From positions 1-16,068 of the forward strand of contig BPGC01000023.1 of NCBI GenBank assembly GCA_026002835.1: a DNA stretch of 16,068 nucleotides. The letters are read 5' to 3'. The translations under genes and the position numbers were made by a program. The DNA is from Candidatus Nitrosocaldaceae archaeon (GTDB taxonomy: Archaea > Thermoproteota > Nitrososphaeria > Nitrososphaerales > Nitrosocaldaceae). Positions within the stretch are counted from its first letter, which is position 1. The number at the start of each line of letters is the position of its first letter. Positions 7,679-14,269 of the stretch are shown here, piece after piece. The notes under the pieces were generated by a model. It ran no database searches. It saw only the letters and a program-made list of their open reading frames with translations, and had not been told where the DNA came from.

Positions 7679-7738
7679 GGGGTCAGACATTAACTAATTC
7701 TTATCATTAATCAAACAGCCGCCACGTCATCATTCCCC
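7679..7738 (-). ncRNA. C/D-box guide sRNA (predicted rRNA 2'-O-methylation guide)
   Basis: The minus strand shows every element of an archaeal C/D sRNA in order. Terminal stem GGGG (7738-7735) pairs with CCCC (7682-7679). Box C is ATGATGA (7733-7727) and guide 1 is CGTGGCGGCTGT (7726-7715). Box D' is TTGA (7714-7711), followed by spacer TTA. Box C' is ATGATAA (7707-7701), guide 2 is GAATTAGTTAATGT (7700-7687), and box D is CTGA (7686-7683). Guide 1 can form 11 pairs, one a G-U, with CAGCCGCCGCG of the archaeal 16S 530 loop (known consensus). The fifth-base rule places methylation at the C equivalent to E. coli C522. Box C overlaps the stop codon of the upstream dephospho-CoA kinase gene, so the RNA may be processed from its mRNA. 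Guide 2's target is unknown. Confidence 0.8.
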
Positions 7739-8251
7739 TTCTAATGATATTATTTTATCAATCATACTTTTGAATCTATTCCTACTTTCCTCATTAACAT
7801 ATAGTATAACCATACCTTCTAAAGGTTGACCATAAAATATTACAGAATTGTTAGGAGCATATGCTAATGCTACTAAGCCGAATAGATCTTCCTCTCCTTC
7901 AACCAATATCCTTACTGGTTCATTATAATTCAAGGCATCCTTAAATGCTTTTACTGCATCATATGTTATACTACCAGCAGGATTCTTACATCTTACTTGA
8001 TGTTTATATGCTCCAGAAGGTTCCCTAGTAATCCTTCTTTCTTTACCATCAACGATCTGTATATCAGGTATTATATCCATCTTTATCAATCTCTCAGTAG
8101 TAGCATCACCAATGCTAATGATTAGATCAGTTATATGCTCTTTTATCTTATCTTTAGTTATTGCTTCATCTCTAATTAATATACCAGCAGGCTTCTTTAA
8201 TGCTTCTAACTCTTCATTGTTGAGCAAGACTTTCTTGCATCTCGAGTGCAA
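7730..8251 (-). CDS. GTP-dependent dephospho-CoA kinase (DUF359)
   Basis: A 173-aa protein of the archaeal GTP-dependent dephospho-CoA kinase family, which performs the last step of CoA synthesis and is unrelated to bacterial CoaE. Family motifs run in order: GDATTERL, IVDGKERR, NPAGSITYDA and VEGEEDLFGL, the last two near the proposed active site. The frame opens at ATG 8251, inside the end of mrp (38-nt overlap). A TTG at 8227 would cut the overlap to 14 nt and fits the short N-terminus of relatives; the choice is open. The stop codon lies inside box C of the sRNA. Co-transcription with mrp is nearly certain. Confidence 0.88.
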   Translation of the reverse strand: MHSRCKKVLLNNEELEALKKPAGILIRDEAITKDKIKEHITDLIISIGDATTERLIKMDIIPDIQIVDGKERRITREPSGAYKHQVRCKNPAGSITYDAVKAFKDALNYNEPVRILVEGEEDLFGLVALAYAPNNSVIFYGQPLEGMVILYVNEESRNRFKSMIDKIISLEGE

Positions 8252-9278
8252 TTACACTAACCCTTCCAGCTACGTTTTTTGCTAATTGGGAAAATGCTTG
8301 AGCATAATCTGTATCTTCTAAAGCAACTGGTTTGCCATGGTCGCTATCTTCCATTATCTTTGTATGTAAAGGAATCCTTCCTACTAATGGCGCTCCAAAC
8401 CTATCAATTATCTTCTGCTCATCAGCTGCTCCAAATACATATGTCTTTTCATTACAATGAGGACATATGAAGTAACTCATATTCTCAACTACACCTATGA
8501 TTGGTATTCCTAACTTCTTGAACATTAATGCTGCCTTTAATGCTATATTCATTGCTGCATTTTGTGGAGTAGTTACTACAACAACTCCAGTTATAGGTAT
8601 TGTTTGTGCTAATGTTAATGGCGCATCTCCAGTTCCAGGAGGTAGATCTACGATTAGATAATCCAACTCTCCCCAATTAACATCAGTTAAGAACTGTTTT
8701 ATTATGCCAGATATGATTGGTCCTCTCCATATTCCTACATTCTGTTCTCCTTGTTGTGGAGCCAAACCCATAGACATTACCTTCATACCATAAACTTCTT
8801 GTGGTATAATCTTACCATTCTCATCAGCTGTTAATCCTGGTGCTAAGCCAAGCATCAATGGAACGCTAGGGCCATAGATATCAGCATCTAGTAATCCAAC
8901 TTTTGCTCCAGTCTTTGCTAATGCTACTGCTAGATTAACAGCTACTGTACTCTTCCCAACTCCTCCCTTACCACTTGCTACAGCTATTACATTCTTTACT
9001 CCAGTTAATAGTTCAGACATCTCGACTGCTCTTCCTTCGATAACTCTAGCAGTTACCTTCATATCTAGATCTACACCTAACTCTTTCATCTTATTCCTAA
9101 CATCTTCTTCAATATCACTATTGAATGGACATGCTGGAGTAGTTAACTCTAATGTGAATTTAACTTTATTACCATCAATAGATAAATCTTTGATCATTCC
9201 CATACTAACTATATCTTTCTTCAATTCTGGATCTATAACAGATCTTAATGCGTTCATAACTTCATCTACAGTAACCAT
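8214..9278 (-). CDS. Mrp/NBP35-type iron-sulfur carrier ATPase with N-terminal MIP18 domain
   Basis: A 354-aa cytosolic P-loop ATPase that carries Fe-S clusters to apoproteins. Residues about 1-80 are a MIP18/DUF59 domain (VIDPELKKDIVSMGMI, with Cys50 in TTPACPF). The deviant Walker A is SGKGGVGKST (102-111), switch motifs are DADIYGPSVP and DLPPGTGD, and the bridging CPHC (C272, C275) lies in the metal-binding site used by dimers. Length and architecture match ApbC/Mrp proteins. It starts at ATG 9278 with a TATA box TATTTAAATA about 25 bp upstream (9300-9310), again leaderless. It heads an operon with dephospho-CoA kinase and possibly the C/D sRNA. Confidence 0.95.
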   Translation of the reverse strand: MVTVDEVMNALRSVIDPELKKDIVSMGMIKDLSIDGNKVKFTLELTTPACPFNSDIEEDVRNKMKELGVDLDMKVTARVIEGRAVEMSELLTGVKNVIAVASGKGGVGKSTVAVNLAVALAKTGAKVGLLDADIYGPSVPLMLGLAPGLTADENGKIIPQEVYGMKVMSMGLAPQQGEQNVGIWRGPIISGIIKQFLTDVNWGELDYLIVDLPPGTGDAPLTLAQTIPITGVVVVTTPQNAAMNIALKAALMFKKLGIPIIGVVENMSYFICPHCNEKTYVFGAADEQKIIDRFGAPLVGRIPLHTKIMEDSDHGKPVALEDTDYAQAFSQLAKNVAGRVSVIALEMQESLAQQ

Positions 9279-9501
9279 TATTGATGAAAAGGATAATTTG
9301 GTATTTAAATATTAGTAAAATTAGGTTGGACTAAATATATATCAAAAAATTATTTGATGAATTATTTAAAATAGTCTTAATCACATATATAATTATTTAA
9401 GCTTATCATGTAAATGTCTAAATATTTACTGAAACGTCTAATAATATGTTAAAGCACCGATATTTGAAAATTTATAACTATAATTAATTACTGTATAATT
9501 T
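9279..9501. promoter_or_regulatory. Divergent AT-rich intergenic region
   Basis: These 223 bp separate mrp (-) from the nuclease cassette (+). They hold the mrp TATA box near 9300-9310 and, for the cassette, AATTTATAAC near 9468-9477, about 28 bp before ATG 9502. The rest is very AT-rich with two loose AATTATTTAA copies (about 9360 and 9391). I see no ORF or RNA structure I would defend. Confidence 0.4.
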
Positions 9502-9693
9502 ATGGATAATAACTATGATGAAAGGGAATTAGACATGTTGTATGAAATATTATCAGACATGGAAAGACTTGGTTATTTTGAAATAAAAACTACCCCCAAG
9601 GAAAGAAAGAAGATTGCTAGATATATTAGAAAAATAATTAAAGAACGTTCTGAGAACGAATTAGTAGAAAAAGGTTCTGGCAGATGGATATGA
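9502..9693 (+). CDS. Small charged helical protein preceding the nuclease gene, function unknown
   Basis: A 63-aa protein rich in Glu, Lys and Arg, predicted to be helical, with no Cys, membrane segment or motif I recognise. The stretch TTPKERKKIARYIRKIIKERSENEL resembles residues about 75-97 of the next protein (LTRKERNSIRKVVVGIRKKSQEL): T-x-KER-x2-I is followed by a basic helix ending in EL. This hints at a shared helical module. The stop overlaps the next start in an ATGA arrangement (9690-9693), so the two are translationally coupled. Partner, antidote or regulator of the nuclease are all possible; none is shown. ATG 9502 lies about 28 bp after a TATA box, fitting a leaderless message. 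Confidence 0.65.
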   Translation: MDNNYDERELDMLYEILSDMERLGYFEIKTTPKERKKIARYIRKIIKERSENELVEKGSGRWI

Positions 9694-10658
9694 ATAAAGA
9701 AGTATTTTATGACGCTACGTTTGAGAGGCTAACAGCTCTAAAATATTACGGGTTGATCTCTCCTACTAAAGCATCTTTAAGTAAATATGGAATAGATTTT
9801 CTTAAACAAACAGATAAAGAATACTATTTAACCAAAATTTCATTCATCAAAAAATATAAAAAGACGAGACATCCAGACATATTTATAGAATGTTTTAGAC
9901 AATTTATAAAATTAACAAGAAAAGAAAGAAATTCTATAAGGAAAGTGGTGGTTGGAATAAGGAAGAAGTCACAAGAACTATTTACTAAAGGTATTACTGA
10001 TTATACCATTCTTTATGAAACTTATATAACAGATTATGACTTGCAAATCTATGAAAAATTCATTGATAATATATATAAAGCTCTTAAAAAGAAGAGAACG
10101 AAGGATCTAATTATGAGAATTTGTGATACAGCATTACGCAATATTATAGTAGGCACTAAAGCACTAATAAATACACCTTTACTAATACTTAAAAGGTTGC
10201 TAAAAGAGATCGATGCGATAAATGCTAAGCAATCTAATAATGAAAATAAGGAGAATGTTATAAACAATTTACTTGAAGCACACATAGAAACTATAATTCG
10301 TAATAATTTTTCAAGCTATTTTCCTAATTTAGTTATAATAGATAATAATAAACACTATTTAACTAAAAAAGGGAATTATATAGACATATTATGTAGAGAG
10401 AAGAATTCTAACTATTATACAGTAATTGAATTAAAGCGAGACATCACGCCGTCATCAGCTCTAATACAATTATTGGATTATATGAATCAGATATCTAGAG
10501 AATTTAATACCAATGATGTTAAAGGAATATTACTCTGCCATAAGCTTGATAAAAGAACTAAATCAGCATTAAGTTTGCTAAAACGTAACTGGAAGTATGG
10601 GAATAAAATAGTTATAATTGAATTCGAACTAAACATGAAAATGAAAGCATATAAATGA
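9690..10658 (+). CDS. Protein with C-terminal NucS-like PD-(D/E)XK nuclease domain
   Basis: A 322-aa protein from ATG 9690 (ATG 9684 adds two residues). Residues about 1-185 are basic and mostly helical and I cannot assign them. Residues about 192-310 look like the C-terminal nuclease domain of NucS/DUF91 and restriction-endonuclease-like folds: E196 on the first helix, KKGNYIDILC (D232), VIELKR (E247-x-K249), and Q260LLDYM. This is the PD-(D/E)XK core followed by the helix glutamine typical of NucS. NucS itself has a different N-terminal DNA-binding domain and is shorter, so this is a distinct architecture. It is co-translated with the 63-aa gene, lies in an AT-rich accessory stretch and ends 54 bp from convergent merA. 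A role in defence or repair is inferred only. Confidence 0.7.
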   Translation: MNKEVFYDATFERLTALKYYGLISPTKASLSKYGIDFLKQTDKEYYLTKISFIKKYKKTRHPDIFIECFRQFIKLTRKERNSIRKVVVGIRKKSQELFTKGITDYTILYETYITDYDLQIYEKFIDNIYKALKKKRTKDLIMRICDTALRNIIVGTKALINTPLLILKRLLKEIDAINAKQSNNENKENVINNLLEAHIETIIRNNFSSYFPNLVIIDNNKHYLTKKGNYIDILCREKNSNYYTVIELKRDITPSSALIQLLDYMNQISREFNTNDVKGILLCHKLDKRTKSALSLLKRNWKYGNKIVIIEFELNMKMKAYK

Positions 10659-10712
10659 GAGTTATAAAGCAATAAGGAATATATTATATACAATAAAAGG
10701 TAGAAGAATTTA

Positions 10713-12122
10713 TTACTCTAAACAACAACTCATCTTCCTAACATCTCTAACAAATGTCTGCGCTGTTAATTTTATACTTTCGCTTATAGTTGGAAATACA
10801 TGAGTTATATCTATCATATCTTCAAATGTTAGATTATTTCTCATAGCTATTGCTACTTCGGTTATAAATTCAGAAGCATATGGAGCTAGAACTTGCATTC
10901 CTAGTATCCTTTTATCTTTCGGATGGATTATCATCTTTGCCAATCCTTCTTCATTCAACAGTTGAGCTTTTGGAACTACATCTAATGATAATATTCTACA
11001 AGAGCATGCTCCATATTTGCTCATAACCTCATACTCGCTCATACCTATTCCCGCTACATTTGGATGTGTGAATATTGCCCATGGTATAGTATTGTAATCT
11101 ATTCTCTTATCATAACCTAAAATATTCATAGCTGCTATAGCTCCCTCTCTAGCAGCTAACGTTTCTAGCATTAGATCTTTCGCTATAACATCTCCAGCAG
11201 CATATACTCTAGGATTAGTTGTCTGTAACCTTGAATTAACCTTGATAGATCCATTCTCAGTATCTATACCAGCTTTATCTAACATCAGCCCTTTAGTATT
11301 AGCCTTTCTTCCAGTTGCTAAAAGTAATTTATTAGCACTTATCTTCTTCCTGCCTTCTTTGCTCATAACCTCTATCTCAACCTTGGAATTTACTTTATTG
11401 ATCTTAGCAACTCTACTCCTTAGATGAAATTCCATACCTTCTCTTTCTAATATATTTTGTAAAGCATCTGATATCTCTGGTTCTGCTTGATATGCAATTC
11501 TATCCAGTGCTTCTATTATTGATACTTTGCTTCCAAAATGGAGTAATGCTTGTCCTATCTCTAATCCTATTGCGCCTCCTCCTATTATCGCTATAGATTC
11601 TGGTAATTCATTAATCTGCCATATTGTATTACTAGTAAGATAGTCTATAGAATCTAATCCTTCAATTGGAGGTATAGATGGACTAGAACCAGTTGCTATT
11701 ATAATATTATCAGCACTAACATTGAACTTATCTCCATTCTCTATAATCAATTCGTTAGATGATGTAAAGTAACCTTTGCCTTCTATATACTCTACGTTAG
11801 GATAGTTAGATAAAACTTTATAGTATTTTTCTTCTCTTAGATTATTAACCAATCCTCTTAGTGAGTTCATTACTTTAGAAAAATCTAACTTTATATCATT
11901 AAATATTATACCTTCTAACCTTTTATGCTTAGGATAATAATACTTATGAGATAACTCTAGTAGATATTTAGATGGTATACATCCAACATTTACACATGTT
12001 CCTCCTAACGATCCTTTTCCTATCATAAGTATACTAATCTTATCATTAATCTCAGATGCCTTTATAGCTGCTGCGAATGCTGCTGCTCCATTCCCTAAAA
12101 TAATAAGGTTGTAATGTTTCAT
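10713..12122 (-). CDS. merA: Mercuric reductase MerA
   Basis: A 469-aa FAD-dependent disulfide oxidoreductase that reduces Hg(II) to volatile Hg(0) with NAD(P)H in the cytosol. In order it shows the FAD loop GNGAAAFAAA (10-19), the redox pair C43-VNVG-C48 in GGTCVNVGCIPSK, the NAD(P) loop IIGGGAIGLEIG, and YAAGDV. It ends with the vicinal pair C466-C467 in KMSCCLE, the feature that separates MerA from dihydrolipoamide dehydrogenase and hands Hg(II) to the active site. It lacks the N-terminal heavy-metal domain found in many bacterial enzymes, like other archaeal MerA. It overlaps the upstream 32-aa Cys-rich ORF by ATGA. No MerR/ArsR-type regulator is visible nearby. Confidence 0.93.
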   Translation of the reverse strand: MKHYNLIILGNGAAAFAAAIKASEINDKISILMIGKGSLGGTCVNVGCIPSKYLLELSHKYYYPKHKRLEGIIFNDIKLDFSKVMNSLRGLVNNLREEKYYKVLSNYPNVEYIEGKGYFTSSNELIIENGDKFNVSADNIIIATGSSPSIPPIEGLDSIDYLTSNTIWQINELPESIAIIGGGAIGLEIGQALLHFGSKVSIIEALDRIAYQAEPEISDALQNILEREGMEFHLRSRVAKINKVNSKVEIEVMSKEGRKKISANKLLLATGRKANTKGLMLDKAGIDTENGSIKVNSRLQTTNPRVYAAGDVIAKDLMLETLAAREGAIAAMNILGYDKRIDYNTIPWAIFTHPNVAGIGMSEYEVMSKYGACSCRILSLDVVPKAQLLNEEGLAKMIIHPKDKRILGMQVLAPYASEFITEVAIAMRNNLTFEDMIDITHVFPTISESIKLTAQTFVRDVRKMSCCLE

Positions 12123-12217
12123 TCTTCTTTAACCTCTATCTCTTTTAGAACATCTTCCCATTCTTTCTTTTCTTTCTTGCTTGGTGTACAACACTCGCAC
12201 ATACAATTACTATCCAT
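12119..12217 (-). CDS. 32-aa Cys-rich peptide upstream of merA, possible metal carrier
   Basis: A very short ORF starting at ATG 12217. It encodes 32 residues opening MDSNCMCECCTPSKKEKKEW, with four cysteines in C-x-C-x-C-C spacing followed by a Lys/Glu-rich helix. Its stop overlaps the merA start as ATGA (12122-12119), a strong sign of coupled translation. A TATA box, CTATAAAC on the minus strand (12247-12240), lies about 25 bp upstream. The thiol cluster next to a Hg(II) reductase suggests a mercury-binding shuttle or sensor peptide, analogous in role to the small metal-binding proteins of other archaeal mer operons; I cannot align it to MerH or MerI. Its size makes it easy to miss. Confidence 0.7.
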   Translation of the reverse strand: MDSNCMCECCTPSKKEKKEWEDVLKEIEVKEE

Positions 12218-12262
12218 ATTATAGTATTTAAATTATAAAGTTTATAGTTAAATAGTAACTAT
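12218..12262. promoter_or_regulatory. Divergent promoter of the mercury locus
   Basis: Back-to-back TATA elements serve both sides. GTTTATAG (12240-12247), read on minus as CTATAAAC, is about 25 bp from ATG 12217. AATTATAAAG (12231-12240), read on plus, predicts a start near 12260. The nearly self-complementary TATAGTTAAATAGTAACTAT (12244-12263) could be an operator, with arms ATAGTTA and TAACTAT. A shared regulator binding here would control reductase and membrane protein together (inference). Confidence 0.45.
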
Positions 12263-12368
12263 CATAGAAGATAGGAATGTAGATGTTAAAGAGATATCAA
12301 AGATTGTAAAATATACATTCTCTGTAAATCGGTATAGGATATCAGCTATATTATATTCAATATTTTTC

Positions 12369-12821
12369 ATGTTATTTACTGGTATAATTACTATAAGCAA
12401 TAAACCTATACCAGAGCAAGTTCCAGTCCCATACTTTAATGTGATAACTAGGATCCAGAATCTAGATCGCATAGATTATACTTTCTGGGTAGTTGCATAT
12501 CCTAATAGATATACTGTATTCTCTATGAATATAGAAGCTATGCTATCATTGTTAGCAATATCATCATTGTTAGCAATAAGTATAGCATTGATGCTTTATA
12601 GTAGAAATATATCAAAGCATTATAGGTGTAATTGCCATATGAATAAAAAAGGGTTAGTAGGAATAATCCCAGCAACGTTCTCAGTATTCAGTTGTTGTGG
12701 AGGGGGATTAATATTAGCATTATTTGGTCCATCATTATTATTGACATTACAAGGTATTGGCTCTTATCTAACTATAATAGGAATAATAATGCTAGTATCA
12801 AATATATTACTCAACAAATAA
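12369..12821 (+). CDS. Cys-containing small membrane protein, possible mercury transporter
   Basis: From ATG 12369 it is 150 aa, but the same frame is open back to 12252 with protein-like sequence (EDRNVDVKEISKIVKYTF) and no ATG, GTG or TTG. ATG 12369 falls inside the first hydrophobic helix, so a non-AUG start or a lost start codon near 12252-12270 is likely. Four membrane segments are visible: around ILYSIFFMLFTGIITI, MLSLLAISSLLAISIALML, the PATFSVFSCCGGGLILALFG helix and the final ITIIG-like helix. Cysteines cluster as CNCH on a loop and CC inside the third helix, which recalls the Cys pair in a helix of MerT/MerF transporters. It diverges from merA across a shared promoter. Hg(II) uptake is inferred, not shown. 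Confidence 0.6.
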   Translation: MLFTGIITISNKPIPEQVPVPYFNVITRIQNLDRIDYTFWVVAYPNRYTVFSMNIEAMLSLLAISSLLAISIALMLYSRNISKHYRCNCHMNKKGLVGIIPATFSVFSCCGGGLILALFGPSLLLTLQGIGSYLTIIGIIMLVSNILLNK

Positions 12822-12842
12822 GATTAAGAATATAGTTAAGCA

Positions 12843-13232
12843 TTAAGGAGATTCTATCCATCCTTCCAAATCTTTGATTATATCAGCAGTAGTTATTATT
12901 CCAACCAACTTTTCATCCTTTACAACGGGTAATCTTCTTATCCTATTCTCAGCCATAAGTGTAGCTGCTAACTCTATAGGCATATTAGGCTGAATTGTTA
13001 CCAATGGCTTTGACATTATATCTTTAATGATTACCTCACTAGCTTTAAGATCTTTTGCGCAAATTCTTTTAACTAGATCACGTTCAGTTACTATTCCTAT
13101 AGGCTTCTCATCCTTAACTATAACCAATGTTCCAATATCTTTCTCAGCCATGATTTTTGCAGCATCATAAGCGGTTTTATCATCATCTATAGTAATTACA
13201 TTCTTACTCATAAGTTCATGCACATATGTCAT
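12843..13232 (-). CDS. Stand-alone CBS-pair protein
   Basis: A 129-aa soluble protein made of two CBS motifs, residues about 8-60 (MSKNVITIDDDKTAYDAAK, ending GIVTERDLVKR) and about 70-125 (MSKPLVTIQPNMPIELAA, ending VGIITTADIIK). Such Bateman modules bind adenine nucleotides or S-adenosylmethionine and act as energy or metabolite sensors; no effector domain is attached, so the partner is unknown. It starts at ATG 13232 about 22-25 bp from the TATA box GTTTATAAGC (minus). It converges with the membrane-protein gene (21-bp gap). It may be chromosomal background bordering the inserted element, because such proteins are common in archaeal genomes. Confidence 0.9.
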   Translation of the reverse strand: MTYVHELMSKNVITIDDDKTAYDAAKIMAEKDIGTLVIVKDEKPIGIVTERDLVKRICAKDLKASEVIIKDIMSKPLVTIQPNMPIELAATLMAENRIRRLPVVKDEKLVGIITTADIIKDLEGWIESP

Positions 13233-13276
13233 ACTTTTCTAAATGCTTATAAACTATATAAACTATTTTATGCTAT
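13233..13276. promoter_or_regulatory. Promoter of the CBS gene and presumed original promoter of the integrase
   Basis: TTATAAACTATATAAAC (13247-13263) supplies TATA boxes on both strands. On minus it is 22-25 bp from CBS ATG 13232. On plus it is about 25 bp from the ATG inside the left target-site copy (13278-13280), which is the integrase start codon once the IS is removed. The IS now separates this promoter from the integrase. Confidence 0.5.
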
Positions 13277-13282
13277 TATGTG
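13277..13282 (+). repeat. Left target-site duplication TATGTG
   Basis: TATGTG abuts the left IS end and is repeated at the right end (14264-14269). Removing the IS and one copy gives a continuous sequence in which promoter and integrase ATG are properly spaced. Confidence 0.75.
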
Positions 13283-13283
13283 C

Positions 13284-13300
13284 TGTGTTGAATAACTCAT
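13284..13300 (+). repeat. Left terminal inverted repeat of the IS
   Basis: TGTGTTGAATAACTCAT matches the reverse complement of 14246-14262 at 15 of 17 positions, and similarity fades inward. Confidence 0.8.
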
Positions 13301-13325
13301 TAACAGAGTACATATCATATATCTC

Positions 13326-14195
13326 TTAACCATATCCATTACTCATAGATATAAACAAGTTATATGCACTTGCTTTAACCATCAACTCTTTAACCATATT
13401 ATCCCATCTTACTGATTTAATATACTCTCCAAACATTCTCTTAAATGATGAGAATACAGATTCTGCTATCCATCTCTTACCATAATCATGCTTATGCTTC
13501 CATCTAGTATAATCACTCAATTGATCTAATACATGCATATCCCTTATACTATTATTGATTATAGAATTACTTCTTACTCTAATTACTGGTTCTATACCTT
13601 TATCTGTTAGATAATTAAAGTTATCATTACTATCATATGCTCCATCAACTATAACCTTATCTATTTTAGCATCTATATTATCTATAAGGTCTTTAAACTT
13701 CTTATTATCATGAACATCTTCTCTAGTTATCTCTAATGCTATTATCTTCTTATTTTTGATATCAACAGCTATATGCATCTTTATAAAGCCTCTTCTTACC
13801 TTCCATTTCTTATTCATCCATTCTCCTCTATTAGCTACTTTAATACCAGAAGAATCTACTACTATAATAATAGGTTCATTTGTATTGATATTATTATCCA
13901 TCTTAACATTTAATCTATTAACTCTCCATGCTATGCTAGTATAATCTGGAACCTTAATGTTAGTATAATTGCTTAATGCTCTAATGAAACCTTCTAACTG
14001 TCTATATGGTAATAGATATGCATGTATTATTGCTAGTAATGATATGAATGAGTTAGGATATTGATAAGGTTTGCCTTCTTTACCTTTATTCATCTCTTCT
14101 AATTCCTTATCCCAATTATTAATGAAATCTAATGATAATAATATCTCTCCTCTTCTTACTAATGCTTCATTATACGATTTCCAATCTCTAGGCAT
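13326..14195 (-). CDS. IS4/IS5-superfamily DDE transposase
   Basis: A 289-aa transposase filling most of the IS. The catalytic triad is D114 (IIVVDSSGIKV), D184 (VIVDGAYDSN) and E245. The last lies in the Y-(2)-R-(3)-E-(6)-K signature, read as Y238, R241, E245 and K252 in DYGKRWIAESVFSSFK. This signature defines the IS4/IS5 superfamily. The N-terminal 90 residues, with LLPYRQLEGF, are a typical DNA-binding region. Length and reading frame are complete. It starts at ATG 14195, and the 68 bp between it and the right end must carry its promoter. The cut-and-paste mechanism is known for the family. Confidence 0.92.
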   Translation of the reverse strand: MPRDWKSYNEALVRRGEILLSLDFINNWDKELEEMNKGKEGKPYQYPNSFISLLAIIHAYLLPYRQLEGFIRALSNYTNIKVPDYTSIAWRVNRLNVKMDNNINTNEPIIIVVDSSGIKVANRGEWMNKKWKVRRGFIKMHIAVDIKNKKIIALEITREDVHDNKKFKDLIDNIDAKIDKVIVDGAYDSNDNFNYLTDKGIEPVIRVRSNSIINNSIRDMHVLDQLSDYTRWKHKHDYGKRWIAESVFSSFKRMFGEYIKSVRWDNMVKELMVKASAYNLFISMSNGYG

Positions 14196-14245
14196 ATCAT
14201 CTTAATTATAATGGTGATCAATATCTTTTATGTTGCTAGTGATCT

Positions 14246-14262
14246 ATCAGTTATTCGACACA
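14246..14262 (-). repeat. Right terminal inverted repeat of the IS
   Basis: Read on minus it is TGTGTCGAATAACTGAT, paired with 13284-13300. It lies upstream of the real integrase start, so any longer integrase frame beginning at 14211 would use IS sequence as its first codons. Confidence 0.8.
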
Positions 14263-14263
14263 C

Positions 14264-14269
14264 TATGTG
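14264..14269 (+). repeat. Right target-site duplication TATGTG
   Basis: The second copy of TATGTG follows the right IS end directly. Its internal ATG (14265-14267) is the first codon of the integrase frame outside the IS. Confidence 0.75.

Larger units (their letters stand above)
13283..14263 (-). mobile_element. Complete 981-bp insertion sequence, IS4/IS5-superfamily type
   Basis: One transposase gene is flanked by imperfect inverted repeats: left TGTGTTGAATAACTCAT (13284-13300) and right, read on minus, TGTGTCGAATAACTGAT (14262-14246), 15 of 17 identical. The element is bounded by a 6-bp direct duplication, TATGTG. Six base pairs is not the usual duplication for the best known IS5 groups (2, 3, 4, 8 or 9), so I leave the subgroup open. 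The intact ORF, ends and duplication point to a recent, possibly still active insertion. Confidence 0.85.

Noticed and set aside
9279..9501. Second C/D-box sRNA (TTGATGA near 9353 and CTGA near 9429)
   Set aside because: Spacing is about 75 nt with no D'/C' boxes and no terminal stem.
10713..12122. Dihydrolipoamide dehydrogenase instead of MerA
   Set aside because: The C-terminal vicinal cysteine pair and the adjacent Cys-rich peptide and membrane gene favour mercuric reductase, and no 2-oxoacid dehydrogenase genes are near.
12248..12472. Minus-strand 74-aa frame opposite the membrane protein
   Set aside because: It overlaps the coding-like upstream frame of the membrane gene, has no promoter and resembles no protein; a shadow frame.
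14211..14264. Longer integrase N-terminus starting at ATG 14211
   Set aside because: These codons lie inside the IS, including its right inverted repeat, so they are not original integrase sequence.
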